A DNA stretch of 64,000 nucleotides from Mycobacterium colombiense (GCF_001953985.1 NZ_MBEI01000017.1:174363-238362); one strand, 5' to 3'; numbered from the stretch's first letter, positions 26,711-36,395 are shown. Notes: a model not told the origin generated them from the letters alone. Made by a program: numbers and translations.

Positions 26711-27574
26711 ATGCCCGGAGTGCAGGATCGCGTCATCATCGTCACCGGAGCCGGTGGGGGACTGGGCCGTGACTACGCCCTGACCCTCGCCAAGGAGGGC
26801 GCCAGCGTCGTCGTCAACGACCTCGGCGGTTCGCGCGACGGCACCGGCGCCGGCCACAACATGGCCGACGATGTGGTCAAGGAGATCAAGGACGCCGGTG
26901 GGCGGGCGGTCGCCAACTACGACAGCGTCGCCGAGCCCGAGGGCGCCGAGAACATCATCAAAACCGCGCTCGACGAATTCGGCGCCGTGCACGGCGTGGT
27001 CAGCAACGCCGGCATCCTGCGCGACGGCACCTTCCACAAGATGTCCTTCGAGAACTGGGACGCCGTGCTCAAGGTGCACCTCTACGGTGGCTACAACGTG
27101 ATTCGCGCCGCGTGGCCGCACTTCCGCGAGCAGAGCTACGGCCGCGTGGTCGTCGCCACCTCCACCAGCGGGCTGTTCGGCAACTTCGGCCAAACCAACT
27201 ACGGCGCGGCCAAACTCGGCCTGGTCGGCTTGATCAACAGCCTGGCGCTGGAGGGTGCGAAGTACAACATCCACGCCAACGCGGTCGCCCCGATCGCGGC
27301 GACCCGCATGACCGAGGACATCCTGCCCAAGGAAGTTCTCGAGAAGCTCACGCCCGAGTACGTCGCGCCGGTGGTGGCCTACCTGTGCACCGAGGAAAAC
27401 CCCAACAGCGCTTCGGTTTTCGTGGTCGGTGGCGGCAAGGTGCAGCGCGTCGCGCTGTTCCAGAACAAGGGCGTCAACTACGAGAAGCCGCCGACGGTGG
27501 AGGACATCGCCTCGCAGTGGGGCGAGATCACCGACCTGTCCGCGGCAAAGCAGGCCGACTTCAAGCTGGGGTAA
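26711..27574 (+). CDS. Short-chain dehydrogenase, hydroxyacyl-CoA/17-beta-HSD4-like (Rv0148 type)
   Basis: A 287-residue SDR. The NAD site is VTGAGGGLGRDYALTLAKEG, with VVVNDLGGSRDGTGAG after it. The catalytic Tyr-Lys pair is in FGQTNYGAAKLGLVGLINSL and the Ser in VVATSTSGLFGNFG. This form resembles the dehydrogenase domain of peroxisomal multifunctional enzyme type 2, which acts on 3-hydroxyacyl-CoA. Near identity to Rv0148 as recalled supports orthology. GAGAGGAAA precedes the ATG. It is convergent with ptbB, 27 bases away. Confidence 0.92.
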   Translation: MPGVQDRVIIVTGAGGGLGRDYALTLAKEGASVVVNDLGGSRDGTGAGHNMADDVVKEIKDAGGRAVANYDSVAEPEGAENIIKTALDEFGAVHGVVSNAGILRDGTFHKMSFENWDAVLKVHLYGGYNVIRAAWPHFREQSYGRVVVATSTSGLFGNFGQTNYGAAKLGLVGLINSLALEGAKYNIHANAVAPIAATRMTEDILPKEVLEKLTPEYVAPVVAYLCTEENPNSASVFVVGGGKVQRVALFQNKGVNYEKPPTVEDIASQWGEITDLSAAKQADFKLG

Positions 27575-27601
27575 GCCAGTCGCGACCGGGTGGTCAGCGA
27601 G

Positions 27602-28426
27602 TCAGGCGAGCAGCTCGCCGCGCAGACGGTCCACGTCCGCCTCGCTGACACCCGCGTCGCGCAAATAGGCGTCCAGCGAACCGAATTGCTGGTCGATGGT
27701 CAGGCGTGCGGCGTCCAGGTATTCGGGACGCACGCCGAGGACGCCGTCGGCCAGCCGGGCCTTGGTGAACGTGACGACCTCCGGGGTCAATTCGACGTCG
27801 GACCGTTTCTGGATCATCTCGTAGATGTGGTCGCGCAGTTGGGGCACCGCGGCGTTGCTGCGCAGGTAATCGGCGACGATGGTGTCGCGATCCACGTCGA
27901 GCACCTCCAGCACCGTGGCGATCACGAAACCCGTGCGGTCCTTGCCCGCGAAGCAGTGCGTGAGCACCGAACGCCCGGCGGCCAGCATCGAGAAGACCTG
28001 CCGCACAGCGCGTTGCGCCCCATTGCGGGTCGGGAACTGCCGGTACTCATCGATCATGTGCCGGATGGCGGCCTCATTGACTTCTTCGTCCGACTGGTCG
28101 GAATCACCCTCGAACAGCCGCCGAAACGCGGTCTCGTGCGGGGCGTCGTCGTCACTTCGCTCGTCGTCGCCGAGGTCGGGCAGGGGGAGCCGGTGGATCT
28201 CGATGCCGTCCGGAACCAGACCCGGACCGCGCTTGGCGACTTCCTGGTTCGCGCGCAGGTCGGCGACGTCGGTGATGCCCAACTCGCGCAGCGTGGTGCG
28301 GCCCTGGTCGTCGAGCCGGCTCAGCTCACCGGACCGGAACAACCGCCCGGGCCGCAGCGCCGGCGCGCCGGCGGCGACGTCGCGAAAGTTCCACGCGCCG
28401 GACAGTTCTCGCAGCGCCTCAGTCAT
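27602..28426 (-). CDS. ptbB: Protein tyrosine/lipid phosphatase PtbB (PtpB)
   Basis: A 274-residue phosphatase. The P-loop is THCFAGKDRTGFVIATVLEV with catalytic Cys158 and the DR that gives it lipid phosphatase character. N-terminal LSGAWNFRDVAAGAPALRPG and RLFRSGELSRLDDQGRTTLR match the family. The acidic linker LGDDERSDDDAPHE corresponds to the lid region. In M. tuberculosis, PtpB is secreted into the host and acts on phosphoinositides and phosphotyrosine; the same here is inference. No signal peptide is visible. The gene overlaps fadE2 upstream by eight bases. Confidence 0.93.
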   Translation of the reverse strand: MTEALRELSGAWNFRDVAAGAPALRPGRLFRSGELSRLDDQGRTTLRELGITDVADLRANQEVAKRGPGLVPDGIEIHRLPLPDLGDDERSDDDAPHETAFRRLFEGDSDQSDEEVNEAAIRHMIDEYRQFPTRNGAQRAVRQVFSMLAAGRSVLTHCFAGKDRTGFVIATVLEVLDVDRDTIVADYLRSNAAVPQLRDHIYEMIQKRSDVELTPEVVTFTKARLADGVLGVRPEYLDAARLTIDQQFGSLDAYLRDAGVSEADVDRLRGELLA

Positions 28427-29651
28427 TCGGTGTGACCGCCGCGGCGAAGGCCGACTGTTCGCGGCCGATCTCGGTGCGCGCGATGGTCCGCATGTGCACC
28501 TCGTCGGGCCCGTCGAAGATCCGCATGGCGCGGTGCCAGCCGTACAGGCGGGCCAGCACCGTGTCGTCGCTGACGCCGGCGGCGCCGTGCACTTGGATCG
28601 CGCGGTCGATGACATCGCAGGCCACCTGCGGCGCCACCGCCTTGATCTGCGAGACCAGCAGGTGCGCGGCCTTATTGCCGTGCTGGTCGATCGTCCACGC
28701 CGCTTTTTCGCAGAGCAGCCGGGCCTGGTCGATTTCGTTGCGGGACTTGGCAATTGCCTGCTGCACCAGACCCTGGTCGGCCAGCGGCCGGCCGAAGGCG
28801 ATGCGGTTGTTCGCGCGGTGCACCATCAGCGCCAGGGCGCGTTCGGCCCCGCCGAGCGCGCGCATGCAGTGGTGGATGCGGCCCGGTCCGAGCCGGGCCT
28901 GGGCGATGGCGAAGCCGCCGCCCTCCTCGCCGAGCAGGTTGGTGGCCGGCACCCGGACGTTGTCGTAGACGATCTCGCAGTGCCCGTGCTGGTCCTGCCA
29001 GCCGAACACCGACGTGGAGCGCAGCACGCTCACGCCCGGGGTGTCGATCGGCACCAGCACCATCGACTGCTGCTGGTGACTCGCGGCCTCGGGGTTGGTG
29101 CGGCCCATCACGATCAGGATCTTGCAGCGCGGGTCGGCCGCGCCCGACGTCCACCACTTGCGCCCGTTGATGACGTAGTCGGCGCCGTCGCGCACGATCG
29201 CCGTCTGGATGTTGCGGGCGTCGCTGCTCGCGACCGCCGGCTCGGTCATCGAGAAGGCGCTACGGATCTCGCCCGCCAGCAACGGCTCCAGCCACTGCTT
29301 GCGCTGCTCCTCGGTGGCGAACAGGTGCAGGGTCTCCATGTTCCCGGTGTCCGGGGCCGCGCAGTTGACCGCCTCGGGGGCGAGCTCCAGGCTCCAACCG
29401 GTCAGCTCGGCCAGCGGCGCGTACTCGAGATTGGTCAACCCGGATTCGGCGGGCAGGAACAGGTTCCACAGGCCGCGCTCCTTGGCCTTGGTTTTGAGTT
29501 CCTCGATGACGGGGGGAACGGTGTGGTCGTCGGGGCCGGCCTCGTGGCGGTAGTTGTCGTAGGCGGCCTCGGCCGGGAAGACAAATTCAGTCATGAAGTC
29601 GGACAACCGCTTGTGATAGTCGCTGGCTTTGGCCGACATCGCGAAGTCCAT
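28419..29651 (-). CDS. fadE2: Acyl-CoA dehydrogenase FadE2
   Basis: A 410-residue FAD-dependent acyl-CoA dehydrogenase of the ACAD10/11-like type. Markers are SAFSMTEPAVASSDARNIQT, INGRKWWTSGAADPRCKILI, FGWQDQHGHCEIVYDNVRVP and the C-terminal RAMRIFDGPDEVHMRTIART. It forms the trans-2 double bond in beta-oxidation of an unknown acyl-CoA. A TATCGT -10 element ends seven bases before ATG 29651, suggesting a leaderless message; an upstream GTG at 29660 is the other option. Order with ptbB equals Rv0154c-Rv0153c. Confidence 0.93.
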   Translation of the reverse strand: MDFAMSAKASDYHKRLSDFMTEFVFPAEAAYDNYRHEAGPDDHTVPPVIEELKTKAKERGLWNLFLPAESGLTNLEYAPLAELTGWSLELAPEAVNCAAPDTGNMETLHLFATEEQRKQWLEPLLAGEIRSAFSMTEPAVASSDARNIQTAIVRDGADYVINGRKWWTSGAADPRCKILIVMGRTNPEAASHQQQSMVLVPIDTPGVSVLRSTSVFGWQDQHGHCEIVYDNVRVPATNLLGEEGGGFAIAQARLGPGRIHHCMRALGGAERALALMVHRANNRIAFGRPLADQGLVQQAIAKSRNEIDQARLLCEKAAWTIDQHGNKAAHLLVSQIKAVAPQVACDVIDRAIQVHGAAGVSDDTVLARLYGWHRAMRIFDGPDEVHMRTIARTEIGREQSAFAAAVTPND

Positions 29652-29658
29652 GCCCGTC

Positions 29659-29675
29659 ACGATAGGACACGTGTC
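29659..29675 (-). promoter_or_regulatory. fadE2 -10 element and adjoining palindrome
   Basis: On the minus strand TATCGT (29664-29659) is placed for transcription to begin at the fadE2 ATG. The perfect palindrome GACACGTGTC (29666-29675) directly upstream could be an operator. Confidence 0.4.
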
Positions 29676-29755
29676 GAGTCGCTGCGTTTCCGGTCGTCAG
29701 CGCCGTGCTTACGCCGCGGTGAAGACGCGCCGGCGCGGGCGGCACGATGGACGGC

Positions 29756-30217
29756 ATGAGTGAATCCCGCCCCCCGTTGCCTCCGTTCACCCACGAAACC
29801 GCGCTGCAGAAGGTGCAGGCGGCCGAGGACGCGTGGAACAGCTGCGATCCTGAGCGCGTCAGCCTGGCCTACACGGCCGATTCGCACTGGCGCAATCGAG
29901 ACGAGCGCATCATCGGCCGCAACGAGATCGTCGCGTTCCTGACTCGCAAGTGGGAGCGCGAGCTGGATTATTCGCTGCGCAAGAGTTTGTGGAGTTTCAA
30001 CGGCAACCGCATCGCGGTGCGGTTCCAATACGAGTGTCACGACCAGTCCGGCCAGTGGTATCGCAGCTACGGCAACGAGCTGTGGGAGTTCACCGAGTCG
30101 GGACTGATGGCGCGCCGCGAGGCCAGCATCAACGACGTGCCCATCGACGAATCGCAGCGGCGCTACTTCGGGCCCCGCCCGGAGTCCGACCACGGCCAGG
30201 AGTTCCCGCTCTGGTAG
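29756..30217 (+). CDS. DUF1348/NTF2-like protein
   Basis: A 153-residue small protein of the DUF1348 family within the NTF2-like superfamily. Hallmarks are [39 protein letters not shown] and [21 protein letters not shown] ligand-binding or isomerase-like role is inferred from the fold. ATG 29756 begins [12 protein letters not shown]; an ATG at 29747 adds three residues. It is divergent from fadE2, and it is not part of the gene order I recall for M. tuberculosis. Confidence 0.83.
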   Translation: MSESRPPLPPFTHETALQKVQAAEDAWNSCDPERVSLAYTADSHWRNRDERIIGRNEIVAFLTRKWERELDYSLRKSLWSFNGNRIAVRFQYECHDQSGQWYRSYGNELWEFTESGLMARREASINDVPIDESQRRYFGPRPESDHGQEFPLW

Positions 30218-30234
30218 CCGCGCACAACGCCGTC

Positions 30235-30248
30235 TTGTGACGTCACAA
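30235..30248. promoter_or_regulatory. Perfect 14-base palindrome upstream of the pnt operon
   Basis: TTGTGACGTCACAA is fully self-complementary and lies in the 241-base gap before pntAa. It contains TGTGA and TCACA half-sites like those of Crp, but with two bases between them instead of six. A dimeric regulator other than Crp is more likely. Confidence 0.4.
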
Positions 30249-30423
30249 CCTCGCGGGCGCTACTGCGTCGCCCGGTGGCGGCGAACCATCGACCGGAGCG
30301 TCGATCGCCCGGGGCGGGGTATCCCGCCCCCGGTGGCCCGGAGCCGTTCGCGCGTCCATGGTGAAACCTGGTTAAGGTAGCGAAGCGCGCGGCCGAGCCG
30401 GCGCCACGCCCATCGGCAGGGAC

Positions 30424-30453
30424 AGTACGGGAAAGTACGGAAAGTAGATGTAC
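30424..30453 (+). promoter_or_regulatory. GTAC repeats just before pntAa
   Basis: AGTACGG occurs at 30424-30430 and again at 30434-30440, ten bases apart, and GTAC recurs at 30450. The same GTAC-N6-GTAC spacing forms the cyp138 operators. The site ends five bases before the pntAa ATG. Confidence 0.3.
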
Positions 30454-30458
30454 GCGCC

Positions 30459-31553
30459 ATGACAAATGCGCAGACGACGGTAGGAGTGGTCGCCGAATCC
30501 GGCGCCGACGAGCGGCGGGTCGCGCTGGTGCCGAAGGCGGTCGCGTCGCTGGTGGGCAGCGGCGTGGCGGTGGTGGTCGAGTCCGGTGCGGGCGAACGGG
30601 CGCTGCTGCCCGACGCCCTCTACACCGAGGCCGGGGCCAGCATCGGGGACGCGTGGGCCGCCGATGTGGTGGTCAAGGTCGCGCCGCCGACCGAGGCCGA
30701 GGTCGCCAAGCTGCGCAGCGGCCAGACCCTGATCGGCTTCCTCGCCCCGCGCAATGCCGAGAACTCGATCGGCGCCCTGAAGCAGGCCGGCGTGCAGGCG
30801 TTCGCGCTCGAGGCCATCCCGCGGATCTCGCGGGCGCAGGCGATGGACGCGCTGTCGTCGCAGGGCAACGTGGCCGGCTACAAGGCCGTGCTGCTGGCGG
30901 CCTCGGAATCCACCCGCTTCTTTCCGATGCTGACGACGGCCGCCGGCACCGTGAAGCCCGCGACCGTGCTGGTGCTCGGCGTCGGCGTGGCCGGGCTGCA
31001 GGCGCTGGCGACGGCCAAGCGGCTGGGCGCGCGCACTACCGGGTACGACGTCCGCCCCGAGGTGGCCGACCAGGTGCGCTCGGTGGGCGCGCAGTGGCTC
31101 GACATCGGCATCGACGCCTCCGGTGAGGGCGGCTACGCCCGTGAGCTCACCGACGAGGAGCGCGCCCAGCAGCAGAAAGCTTTGGAGAAGGCGATCAGCG
31201 GGTTCGACGTCGTGATCACCACGGCGCTGGTCCCGGGACGCCCGGCGCCGCGCCTGGTCACCGCGGCCGCGGTGGAGGCGATGAAGCCCGGCAGCGTGGT
31301 GGTGGACCTGGCCGGCGAGACCGGGGGTAACTGCGAGCTCACCGAGCCCGGTAAGACGGTCGTCAAGCACGACGTCACCATCGCCTCGCCGCTGAACCTG
31401 CCGGCCACCATGCCCGAGCACGCCAGCGAGCTCTACAGCAAGAACATCACCGCACTGCTGGACCTGCTGCTCACCGACGGCAAGCTGGCCCCCGACTTCG
31501 ACGACGAGGTCGTCGCGGACTCCTGCGTGACCCGCGATCGGAAGGACTCGTAG
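30459..31553 (+). CDS. pntAa: NAD(P) transhydrogenase subunit alpha 1, PntAa
   Basis: A 364-residue NAD(H)-binding domain I of proton-translocating transhydrogenase. The N-terminal alanine dehydrogenase-like lobe has VGVVAESGADERRVALVPKA. The nucleotide site is VLVLGVGVAGLQALATAKRL, followed by YDVRPEVADQVRSVGAQW. The mobile loop and ETGGNCELTEPG complete the match with Rv0155. The cytoplasmic subunit passes hydride to NADP in the PntB domain. The next ATG follows the TAG directly, so the three pnt genes form one operon. Confidence 0.96.
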   Translation: MTNAQTTVGVVAESGADERRVALVPKAVASLVGSGVAVVVESGAGERALLPDALYTEAGASIGDAWAADVVVKVAPPTEAEVAKLRSGQTLIGFLAPRNAENSIGALKQAGVQAFALEAIPRISRAQAMDALSSQGNVAGYKAVLLAASESTRFFPMLTTAAGTVKPATVLVLGVGVAGLQALATAKRLGARTTGYDVRPEVADQVRSVGAQWLDIGIDASGEGGYARELTDEERAQQQKALEKAISGFDVVITTALVPGRPAPRLVTAAAVEAMKPGSVVVDLAGETGGNCELTEPGKTVVKHDVTIASPLNLPATMPEHASELYSKNITALLDLLLTDGKLAPDFDDEVVADSCVTRDRKDS

Positions 31554-31891
31554 ATGTACGACGAACTCTTGGCCAACGTGGCGATCCTGGTGCTCTCCGG
31601 ATTCGTCGGGTTCGCGGTCATTTCCAAGGTGCCCAACACGCTGCACACTCCGCTGATGTCGGGCACCAACGCCATCCACGGCATCGTGGTGCTGGGCGCG
31701 CTGGTGGTGTTCGGCTCGGTCGAGCATCCCTCGCTGGCGGTGCAGATCATCCTGTTCGTCGCGGTGGTGTTCGGAACCCTGAACGTCATCGGCGGGTTCA
31801 TCGTCACCGACCGGATGCTGGGCATGTTCAAGGGCAAGAAGAAACCCGTATCGGCCGCTAAGGCCGAGAAGGCAGAAGGGCCGGCGGCCAA

Positions 31892-31895
<4 letters not shown>
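31554..31895 (+). CDS. pntAb: NAD(P) transhydrogenase subunit alpha 2, PntAb
   Basis: A 113-residue membrane subunit with about three hydrophobic segments (residues 5-25, 42-58, 62-83) and a Lys/Ala-rich cytoplasmic tail (KGKKKPVSAAKAEKAEG). SGFVGFAVISKVPNTLHTPL and MSGTNAIHGIVVLGALV are conserved. It forms part of the proton channel with PntB. It starts immediately after pntAa and overlaps pntB by four bases. It corresponds to Rv0156. Confidence 0.95.
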
Positions 31896-33328
<1,433 letters not shown>

Positions 33329-33336
33329 CGACGAAA

Positions 33337-33350
33337 AGCGCCTGTGCGCT
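33337..33350 (+). terminator. Small hairpin after pntB
   Basis: AGCGC-CTGT-GCGCT forms a short GC-rich stem between pntB and the convergent small gene. It is weak as a terminator but is the only candidate in the 28-base gap. Confidence 0.35.
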
Positions 33351-33356
33351 GGGAGT

Positions 33357-33482
33357 TTAGACGGGCGGGTAGGCCGGCGGCGGGTATCCGTTTCCGTCGG
33401 TGACGCCGCGCAGACCCCAGGTCAGGTAGCGCATGAAGAACTCGATCTCGTCGCTTCCGTCGTAATCCGGACTCGGATCCAT
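33357..33482 (-). CDS. Conserved 41-residue protein (Rv0157A-like)
   Basis: The short product begins MDPSPDYDGSDEIEFFMRYL and ends RGVTDGNGYPPPAYPPV. The acidic start, the IEFFMRYLTWGLRG amphipathic helix and the Pro/Tyr tail are unlike random antisense coding. A GAGAGGTGG ribosome site lies shortly before ATG 33482; ATG 33503 would add seven residues. The place after pntB is that of Rv0157A in M. tuberculosis. Function is unknown; the helix could lie at a membrane surface. Confidence 0.65.
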   Translation of the reverse strand: MDPSPDYDGSDEIEFFMRYLTWGLRGVTDGNGYPPPAYPPV

Positions 33483-33562
33483 CGGCCCCACCTCTCGACT
33501 CATCTCGTTCGATGAGGAGTCTAGTCGCATACGCCTGCACGTGACACCCGGCGTTTTGCATA

Positions 33563-33578
33563 AACTGTCCAACCAGTT
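33563..33578. promoter_or_regulatory. Operator-like dyad before Rv0158-like TetR gene
   Basis: AACTG-TCCAAC-CAGTT is a perfect 5-6-5 inverted repeat in the divergent gap, 62 bases before the TetR start. A related ACTGTC/AGTTG arrangement precedes the oxidoreductase gene at 35278. The inner AACCAGTT also resembles the AACnnGTT core of KstR boxes. Confidence 0.45.
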
Positions 33579-33640
33579 GATTGATAGCTATTCTGGCCGA
33601 ACCGGCCCTGGCCTGGCCGTACCGACGATAGTGAGAACAG

Positions 33641-34276
33641 ATGCCCACCGACAGCATCACCCCGAATGGGCTGACCCGGCGCGAAGAGCTGCTGGCGGTC
33701 GCCACCAAGCTGTTTGCGGCGCGCGGCTATCACGGCACCCGGATGGACGACGTGGCCGACGTGATCGGCCTGAACAAGGCGACCGTCTATCACTACTACG
33801 CCAGCAAGTCGCTGATCCTGTACGACATCTACCGCCAGGCCGCCGAGGGCACGCTGGCCGCCGTGCACGATGACCCGTCCTGGACGGCGCGCGAGGCGCT
33901 CTACCAGTACACGGTCCGCCTGCTCACCGGCATCGCCAGCGATCCCGAAAGGGCCGCGGTGTACTTCCAGGAGGCGCCCTACATCACCGAATGGTTCACC
34001 AGCGAGCAGGTCGCCGAGGTCCGCGAGAAGGAAGCCCAGGTTTACCACCACGTGCACGGCCTGATCGACCGCGGGATCGCCAACGGCGAGTTCTACCCGT
34101 GCGATTCGCATGTGCTGGCGCTGGGCTACATCGGGATGACGCTGGGTGCCTACCGCTGGCTCCGCCCGAGCGGCCGGCGTTCGGCCAAGGAGATCGCGGC
34201 CGAATTCAGCACCGCGCTGCTGCGTGGGCTGATCCGCGACGAAGCGATCCGCACGACGTCCCCGCTGGGACCCTAA
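33641..34276 (+). CDS. TetR-family regulator (Rv0158 type)
   Basis: A 211-residue regulator. The helix-turn-helix is MDDVADVIGLNKATVYHYYA followed by SKSLILYDIYRQAAEG, near residues 34-68. The ligand part has FQEAPYITEWFTSEQVAEVR, common in the KstR2-like branch that senses CoA thioesters. Which ligand it binds is unknown. It is divergent from the 41-residue gene and ends with a 4-base tail-to-tail overlap with the hydrolase gene. A dyad upstream suggests autoregulation. Confidence 0.88.
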   Translation: MPTDSITPNGLTRREELLAVATKLFAARGYHGTRMDDVADVIGLNKATVYHYYASKSLILYDIYRQAAEGTLAAVHDDPSWTAREALYQYTVRLLTGIASDPERAAVYFQEAPYITEWFTSEQVAEVREKEAQVYHHVHGLIDRGIANGEFYPCDSHVLALGYIGMTLGAYRWLRPSGRRSAKEIAAEFSTALLRGLIRDEAIRTTSPLGP

Positions 34277-35163
34277 GCGCGCAGGTGCTTGTCGAGGAAC
34301 GCGAGCTGGTCGGCGACGACGCGGTCGAAGGCGTCGTCGACGTAGATCGCGAAATGGCCCTCGGGGTACAGCCTGACCTCGCCGCGGGGCGCTTTGGCCG
34401 CGTGGCGAAGCGTCGCCCCCGCGGGGGCCACTGAGTCGGCCTCGCACACGCAGAACAGGATCGGGCAGGTGATCTCGGGTGTGGAGCGGCCGGGGCGATA
34501 GCTGAAGACCTGCAACGCGATTCGGGCGGCGACCTCGTTGCGGAAGTCGAGCCCGTCGGGCACCAACCGCAGGTAGCCCGCATACGCGTCGGGTGTGTTC
34601 ATCAACGCGACCTCACCGGGCTTGCCGGCCGTCGCGACCATCACCGGCGGGCGGCCCCGCCGGCGTGCGAGTAGGTCGCGCACCACCCGCGCGGTGATGC
34701 GCGCGGCGACCAACGGGTTGTTGATGGTGCGCGCCGACGCGAGGCCGTCGGTGAACGGACATTGGGCGACCGCCGCCGCGATGCCCGGCAGCCGCGCCGC
34801 GGTGGCGATCACGTGGCCACCGGCAAAAGAGGTGCCCCACAACGCGATCCGGCCGGGGTCGATCCCCGGGATGGTGCGCGCGTAGGCGACGGCCGCGGCC
34901 CAGTCGGCGAGCTGCATGCCGACGTCGAGCACCTGCCGCGGCCGGCCCTCGCTGTCGCCGAAGTTGCGGTAGTCGAACACCAGGCAGGCGTAGCCGGCCG
35001 CGCTGAAACGCTCCGCGTACGCGTCCAGGCGCATGCCGCGCACCGCGCCCAGGCCGTGCGCCATCACCAGCAGTGGTGCGGTCCCGTCGCCAGGCGGGCG
35101 GTAGAGCCAGGCGCTGATCAGGTCGTCGCCGGAGGTGAATTGAACGTCTTCGCGCGGTGTCAT
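34273..35163 (-). CDS. Alpha/beta hydrolase (dienelactone hydrolase-like)
   Basis: A 296-residue serine hydrolase. The oxyanion region is LLVMAHGLGAVRGMRLDAYA, and the nucleophile elbow is LWGTSFAGGHVIATAARLPG with Ser in GTSFAG near residue 111. The acid is in CEADSVAP near residue 247 and the His in YPEGHFAIY near residue 273. There is no signal peptide. This group hydrolyses esters or lactones in the cytoplasm; the substrate is unknown. It takes the place of PE3-PE4 in the M. tuberculosis order. Confidence 0.85.
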   Translation of the reverse strand: MTPREDVQFTSGDDLISAWLYRPPGDGTAPLLVMAHGLGAVRGMRLDAYAERFSAAGYACLVFDYRNFGDSEGRPRQVLDVGMQLADWAAAVAYARTIPGIDPGRIALWGTSFAGGHVIATAARLPGIAAAVAQCPFTDGLASARTINNPLVAARITARVVRDLLARRRGRPPVMVATAGKPGEVALMNTPDAYAGYLRLVPDGLDFRNEVAARIALQVFSYRPGRSTPEITCPILFCVCEADSVAPAGATLRHAAKAPRGEVRLYPEGHFAIYVDDAFDRVVADQLAFLDKHLRA

Positions 35164-35231
35164 CAGCGATTGATTCTGCCCCCGCTGGCCGCGTCTTGTC
35201 GGGTAGGTATGCTGCCCAAAATTTATGGACT

Positions 35232-35248
35232 ACTGTCTAGAAAAGTTG
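35232..35248. promoter_or_regulatory. Possible operator related to the Rv0158-like site
   Basis: ACTGTCTAGAAAAGTTG shares ACTGTC, a central A and AGTTG with the dyad at 33564-33579, with one extra spacer base. It lies 30 bases before the gene at 35278. TGTCTAG and TGTCCAG also repeat 13 bases apart here. Confidence 0.3.
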
Positions 35249-35277
35249 TCCAGGGTTTTACAGGGACGGAGACTCTC

Positions 35278-36378
35278 ATGGCGATCCGCGTCGCGCACGT
35301 CGGTACCGGGAATGTCGGAGGGCTGGCCCTCGCCGAACTCATCACCAACCCCCAATTCGAGCTGACCGGGGTGTGCGTCTCGACTCCGGAAAAGGTGGGC
35401 AAGGACGCCGGCGAGCTGTGCGGCGTCGGCCTGGACACCGGGGTCGTCACCGGCGTCACGGCCGTCGACGACCTGGACGCGATCATCGCCGCCAAGCCCG
35501 ACTGCGTCGTCTACTGCGCGATGGGCGACACCCGGCTGCCCGAGGCGATGGCCGATGTCATGCGCATCCTGGCCGCCGGCATCAACGTCGTCGGCTCGTC
35601 GCCGGGTCTGCTGCAGTACCCGTGGGGCGTCATGCCCGACAAGTACATCGCCCGCGTGGAAGACGCTGCCAAGCAAGGCAATTCGAGCATCTTCATCAGC
35701 GGTGTCGACCCGGGATTCGCCAACGACCTGATCCCGTTCGCGCTCGCCGGCACCTGTCAGCGCATCGAGCAGGTGCGCTGCATGGAGATTCACGACTACG
35801 CGTCGTACAACGGGACCGAGGTCATGGACTACATGGGGTTCGCCAAGCCTATGGACGAGGTGCCGATGCTGCTGCAGCCGGGCATCCTCAGCATCGCCTG
35901 GGGCACCGCGATCCGTCAGCTGGCCGCCGGCCTCGGCATCGAGGTCGACGAGATCACCGAGTCCTACCAGCGCGAGCCCGCCCCCGAGGACTTCGACATC
36001 GCGATCGGCCGCGTGGCCAAGGGCACCGTGGCCGTGCTGCAGTTCGAGATTCGCGGCATGGTCAAGGGTCACCCGGCCATCATCATCGAGCACGTCACCC
36101 GGTTGCGGCCGGACCTGCGCCCCGACCTGCCCCAGCCCGCCTCCGGCGACGGCTCCTACCGCGTCGAGATCACCGGGGAGCCGTCATATGCGGTCGACAT
36201 CATCCCGAGCAGCCGCAAGGGCGACCACAACCACGCGGCGATCGCGGGCGCCGCGGGCCGCGTCGTCAACGCCATCCCCGCCGTGATCGCGGCGCCGCCG
36301 GGCATCCGGACCACACTTGACTTGCCGCTGGTAACGGGCAAAGGCCTATACGCACCAAGCACTTTGGTGACCACCTAA
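35278..36378 (+). CDS. NAD(P)-dependent oxidoreductase, dihydrodipicolinate reductase/2,4-diaminopentanoate dehydrogenase-like
   Basis: A 366-residue two-domain dehydrogenase. The Rossmann start is MAIRVAHVGTGNVGGLALAE and the middle has VVYCAMGDTRLPEAMADVM, GINVVGSSPGLLQYPWGVM and FISGVDPGFANDLIPFALAG. This is the arrangement of the NAD(P)H-dependent amine dehydrogenase group that includes diaminopentanoate dehydrogenase. In mycobacteria many copies exist with unknown substrates. It is followed after 17 bases by an SDR gene and then an FAD oxidase, suggesting a three-gene oxidoreductase operon. Confidence 0.87.
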   Translation: MAIRVAHVGTGNVGGLALAELITNPQFELTGVCVSTPEKVGKDAGELCGVGLDTGVVTGVTAVDDLDAIIAAKPDCVVYCAMGDTRLPEAMADVMRILAAGINVVGSSPGLLQYPWGVMPDKYIARVEDAAKQGNSSIFISGVDPGFANDLIPFALAGTCQRIEQVRCMEIHDYASYNGTEVMDYMGFAKPMDEVPMLLQPGILSIAWGTAIRQLAAGLGIEVDEITESYQREPAPEDFDIAIGRVAKGTVAVLQFEIRGMVKGHPAIIIEHVTRLRPDLRPDLPQPASGDGSYRVEITGEPSYAVDIIPSSRKGDHNHAAIAGAAGRVVNAIPAVIAAPPGIRTTLDLPLVTGKGLYAPSTLVTT

Positions 36379-36395
36379 ATCGAAAGGAGACCCAC

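Noticed and set aside
27879..29759. Open frame of 626 codons on the plus strand
   Set aside because: It is antisense to ptbB and fadE2, which are well identified. Composition is that of a shadow frame.
30235..30248. Crp binding site
   Set aside because: The TGTGA and TCACA halves are two bases apart, not six, so the geometry does not fit Crp. It is kept only as an unassigned palindrome.
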